Source: WHSW01 sp963759295 (GTDB lineage: Bacteria > Actinomycetota > Thermoleophilia > Solirubrobacterales > 70-9). Taken from it: DNA of 64,000 nt. Shown piece after piece: positions 61,522 through 64,000 of the stretch. The position numbers and the translations under genes were made by a program. Where the stretch lies: assembly GCA_963759295.1 (NCBI GenBank), contig CAVWYT010000010.1, positions 434,001-498,000 of the forward strand, given 5' to 3'. The notes under the pieces were generated by a model. The model searched no databases. It was given only the letters and a program-made list of their open reading frames with translations, and was not told where the DNA came from. Within the stretch, counting starts at the first letter, position 1, and every line of letters starts with the position of its first letter.

Positions 61522-61857
61522 TCAGAGCTCCAGCTTCACGTCGCCGCCGTCGATTAGGACCGCGTAGGTGTCGACCGGTCGGTAGGCCGGAAGGGTCTTC
61601 GGCTTGCCGCTTCGGATGTCGAAGAGCGAGCCGTGGCGCGGACATTCCACGGTACAGGAGGTGGCGTCGAACTCCCCCTCGGCGAGCGGGCCGTCGTCGT
61701 GTGAGCAGCGATCCTCGACCGCGAACAGCTCGCCTCCGACGCAGTGAAAGACCCCGATCTTGTGGCCGCCGGCTTCGATCAGCCGCATCTCGCCCTCGGG
61801 CAGATCGCTCAGCGGGCAGACCGTGATCGTGTCGCTCGTCGTCGTGGGCTCGTTCAT
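61522..61857 (-). CDS. Rieske-type ferredoxin in the suf locus
   Basis: A 111-residue 2Fe-2S Rieske protein, ligands Cys-His in EDRCSHDDGPL and Cys-His in VECPRHGSLFDIRSG. Proteins of this kind are commonly encoded between suf genes in Actinobacteria, where they may donate electrons or act as a cluster sensor; the function is not settled. ATG 61857 is preceded by AGGTGA. First gene after a 123-base gap with an inverted repeat. Confidence 0.9.
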   Translation of the reverse strand: MNEPTTTSDTITVCPLSDLPEGEMRLIEAGGHKIGVFHCVGGELFAVEDRCSHDDGPLAEGEFDATSCTVECPRHGSLFDIRSGKPKTLPAYRPVDTYAVLIDGGDVKLEL

Positions 61858-61867
61858 CTCGTCACCT

Positions 61868-61890
61868 ATTCCTACTTGCGAAGTCGGATT
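61868..61890. promoter_or_regulatory. imperfect inverted repeat upstream of Rieske-sufB-sufD
   Basis: Two 10-base arms (ATTCCTACTT and AAGTCGGATT) around GCG are complementary at 8 of 10 positions, just upstream of the Rieske gene in an AT-rich spot of the 123-base gap. Candidate operator for a suf regulator (SufR or Rrf2-like); binding is inference. Confidence 0.45.
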
Positions 61891-61980
61891 TTAGCGGTCC
61901 GGGCCCCACGATCCGCACCGGATCCCCGGCCTTCTACGACAAGGTCACCGCCGACCGCGGACAACTCCCGGGAGGGATCG

Positions 61981-62406
61981 CTAGACGGCGTCGCGCTCCG
62001 CGGGATCGCCGGGCTGCCCCTCCTCCTCCCAGTCGGCGGCGTCGCCTAGCGCCGCCGACTTGACGACCTTGAGCCCGAGCAGCGCGCACTTCATCCGCGT
62101 CGCCGAGATATCGATCCCGAGCAGGTCGAGGACGAAGTCCTTGTCGAGCCGGAGCAGCTCCTCGCGGGTCTTGCCCGCGAGCTCTTCGGTCAGCATCGAG
62201 GTCGCGGCGGTCGAGATCGCGCATCCCTTGCCCTCGAAGGAGACGTCCTCGACCCTGCCCTCGTCGTCGAGGGCGATGAACACGTGCTGCTCGTCGCCGC
62301 AGAACGGGTTCGTGTCCTCGAACTCGAGGTCGAAGTCCTCGGGGCGGCCGAAGTGCCGCGGCCGCTTGTAGTGGTCGAGGATGTTCTCGCGATAGAGGTC
62401 GTCCAT
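61981..62406 (-). CDS. sufU: zinc-dependent sulfurtransferase SufU
   Basis: Takes persulfide sulfur from SufS to the SufBCD scaffold. It has 141 residues with the three zinc cysteines in NPFCGDEQ, GKGCAIST and RMKCALLG, and Asp in the first motif; the longer spacing between the second and third Cys is that of SufU rather than IscU. Its ATG overlaps the sufS stop by one base (TGATG). Confidence 0.95.
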   Translation of the reverse strand: MDDLYRENILDHYKRPRHFGRPEDFDLEFEDTNPFCGDEQHVFIALDDEGRVEDVSFEGKGCAISTAATSMLTEELAGKTREELLRLDKDFVLDLLGIDISATRMKCALLGLKVVKSAALGDAADWEEEGQPGDPAERDAV

Positions 62407-63649
62407 CAGAGCCCGAACACGCGCCTTGCGTCGTGCAGACCCTCGACGAGGCGGTCGATCTCCTCGGTCGTTGTGTAGACGCCGAAGCTCGCTCGCGCCG
62501 TCGCCGCGACGCCGAGTCGTCCCATCAGCGGCTGCGCGCAATGGTGCCCGGCGCGCACCGCGACCCCGTGGCGGTCGAGGATCTCGGAGACGTCGTGGGC
62601 GTGGACGCCCTCGAGCTCGAACGAGACCGGGCCGATCCGCGCCGGAGAGGGCGGAGGCCCGAAGATCCGCAGCCCCGGGACCTCGGGCAGGCGCTCGAGC
62701 GTGTAGGCGGCGATCTCGCGCTCGTGCGCGGCGATCGCCTCCATGCCGATCCCGTCGAGCCAGCGCAGGGCGGCGGCGAAGCCGATCGCCTGCGCGATCG
62801 GCGGGGTGCCGGCCTCGAAGCGCGCCGGCGGCTCGGCGGGGGTGAAGCCATCCTTGGTGACCTTGCCGATCATCGAGCCGCCGCCCAAGAACGGCGGCAT
62901 CTCCCGCAGCACTCCGAGCCGCGTCCAGAGCGCCCCGATCCCGGTCGGCGCGTAGGCCTTGTGGCCGGTGAAGGCGTAGAAGTCGACGCCGAGCTCGGCG
63001 ACGTCGATCGCCAGCTTCGGCGCCGCCTGGGCGCCGTCGGCGAGCACCATCGCGCCGGCGGCGTGGGCGAGGCGCGAGATCTCCGCGAGCGGGTTCTCGG
63101 TCCCGAGCACGTTCGAGACGTGGGCGACGGCGACAAGCCTCGGGCCCCGCTCGAGCAGCGTGGCGTAGGCGTCGAGGTCGAGCAGCCCATCGTCGGTGAC
63201 CGCGACCCAGTCGAGCTCGGCGCCGACGCGCCCTGCGAGCTGCTGCCAGGGCACGAGGTTCGAGTGATGCTCGAGCTCGGTGACGACGATTCGATCTCCG
63301 GGGCCGAGGTTGGCGTCGCCCCAGGCGCGGGCGACGAGGTTGACGGCCTCCGTCGCGTTGCGGACGAAGACGACCTCGCGGCGGTCGGCGGCGCCGATGT
63401 GGTCGGCGAGCGTCGCCCGAGCGCCCTCGTACGCCGCCGTCGCCTCGGCCGAGAGCGTGTGCGAGCCGCGGTGGACGTTGGCGTGGTGGCGGCGCTCGTA
63501 GCGATCGACCGCCTGAATCGAAGCGAGTACCCGCTGCGCGCTGGCGCCGGAGTCCAGGTAGGCGACGGGCCGGCCGTGGACCTCGCGGGCGAGCGCCGGG
63601 AAAGCGTCGCGGACGCGCGCGACATCGAGCCCGGTCACCGCCGTCTGGG

Positions 63650-63653
<4 letters not shown>
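62406..63653 (-). CDS. sufS: cysteine desulfurase SufS
   Basis: PLP-dependent group II cysteine desulfurase of 415 residues, source of sulfur for cluster assembly. NATEAVNLVARAWG, the PLP lysine in FTGHKAYAPTGIG and the catalytic Cys in AGHHCAQPLM are in place, with the short active-site loop of SufS-type enzymes. ATG 63653 overlaps the sufC stop (ATGA). Confidence 0.96.

Positions 63654-64000
<347 letters not shown>

Overview
The window is one contiguous, very GC-rich stretch of bacterial chromosome (roughly 70% G+C judged by eye). It reads as an actinobacterium of the class Thermoleophilia, probably Solirubrobacterales. The reasons are a SnoaL-like protein starting MSQENVE, a suf locus with a Rieske ferredoxin and SufU, a WS/DGAT acyltransferase, a MarP-like protease, and Actinobacteria-style regulation. 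No rRNA, tRNA, CRISPR array, insertion sequence or prophage was seen. The assignment is inference from gene content.

Layout. 1-3554: sensor kinase (5' end cut), response regulator, two thioredoxin-fold proteins and thrB. 3560-6113: SnoaL-like protein, an orphan ParA and a divergent archaeal-type AAA ATPase around an AT-rich control region. 6217-10905: orphan gltB. 10983-18426: FHA protein, SRPBCC protein, lipoprotein, class B PBP, MarP-like protease, HxlR and GNAT genes overlapping tail to tail, and a LysR regulator with a clear auto-operator. 18436-25554: AIG2-like gene in an operon with the AddAB-type helicase-nuclease genes. 25687-26954: an unknown protein and a class I amidotransferase. 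27001-33373: six-gene gamma-glutamylation operon for amine catabolism (permease, glutamine-synthetase-like ligase, UspA, PuuD-like hydrolase, aldehyde dehydrogenase, SDR). 33506-36872: GlpA-like oxidase, FGGY kinase and a GntR regulator. 36920-39413: HAD hydrolase, unknown, FxsA, SufT-like factor and a 53-residue membrane protein. 39715-41405: small barrel-fold genes and a SnoaL fossil. 41406-47615: secreted protein, transporters, VOC protein and wax-ester synthase. 47636-53386: M28 peptidase, ispH, VKOR and DsbA-like pair, CDF transporter, a cysteine-less TlpA-like protein and a TenA/PqqC-like protein. 53466-58349: secreted trypsin-like protease and a probable metal-handling island ending in a ZIP transporter and a Fur-family regulator that share a palindromic operator. 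58456-64000: membrane-anchored nuclease and the suf locus (sufC, sufS, sufU, then Rieske, sufB, sufD), with sufC cut by the window end.

Two patterns run across the window. First, about 18 transcription units start with a TAnnnT hexamer only 6-9 nt before the start codon and no Shine-Dalgarno sequence, which is the signature of leaderless transcription. At 47622-47628 two divergent genes share one such element. Second, about 18 apparent single-base frameshifts, nearly all in short G/C runs, break otherwise well-conserved genes. They most likely reflect indel errors in the underlying assembly, so the affected genes are annotated as whole genes with the break noted.

Genes inside operons are often joined by ATGA, GTGA or TGATG overlaps, which were used to choose start codons.
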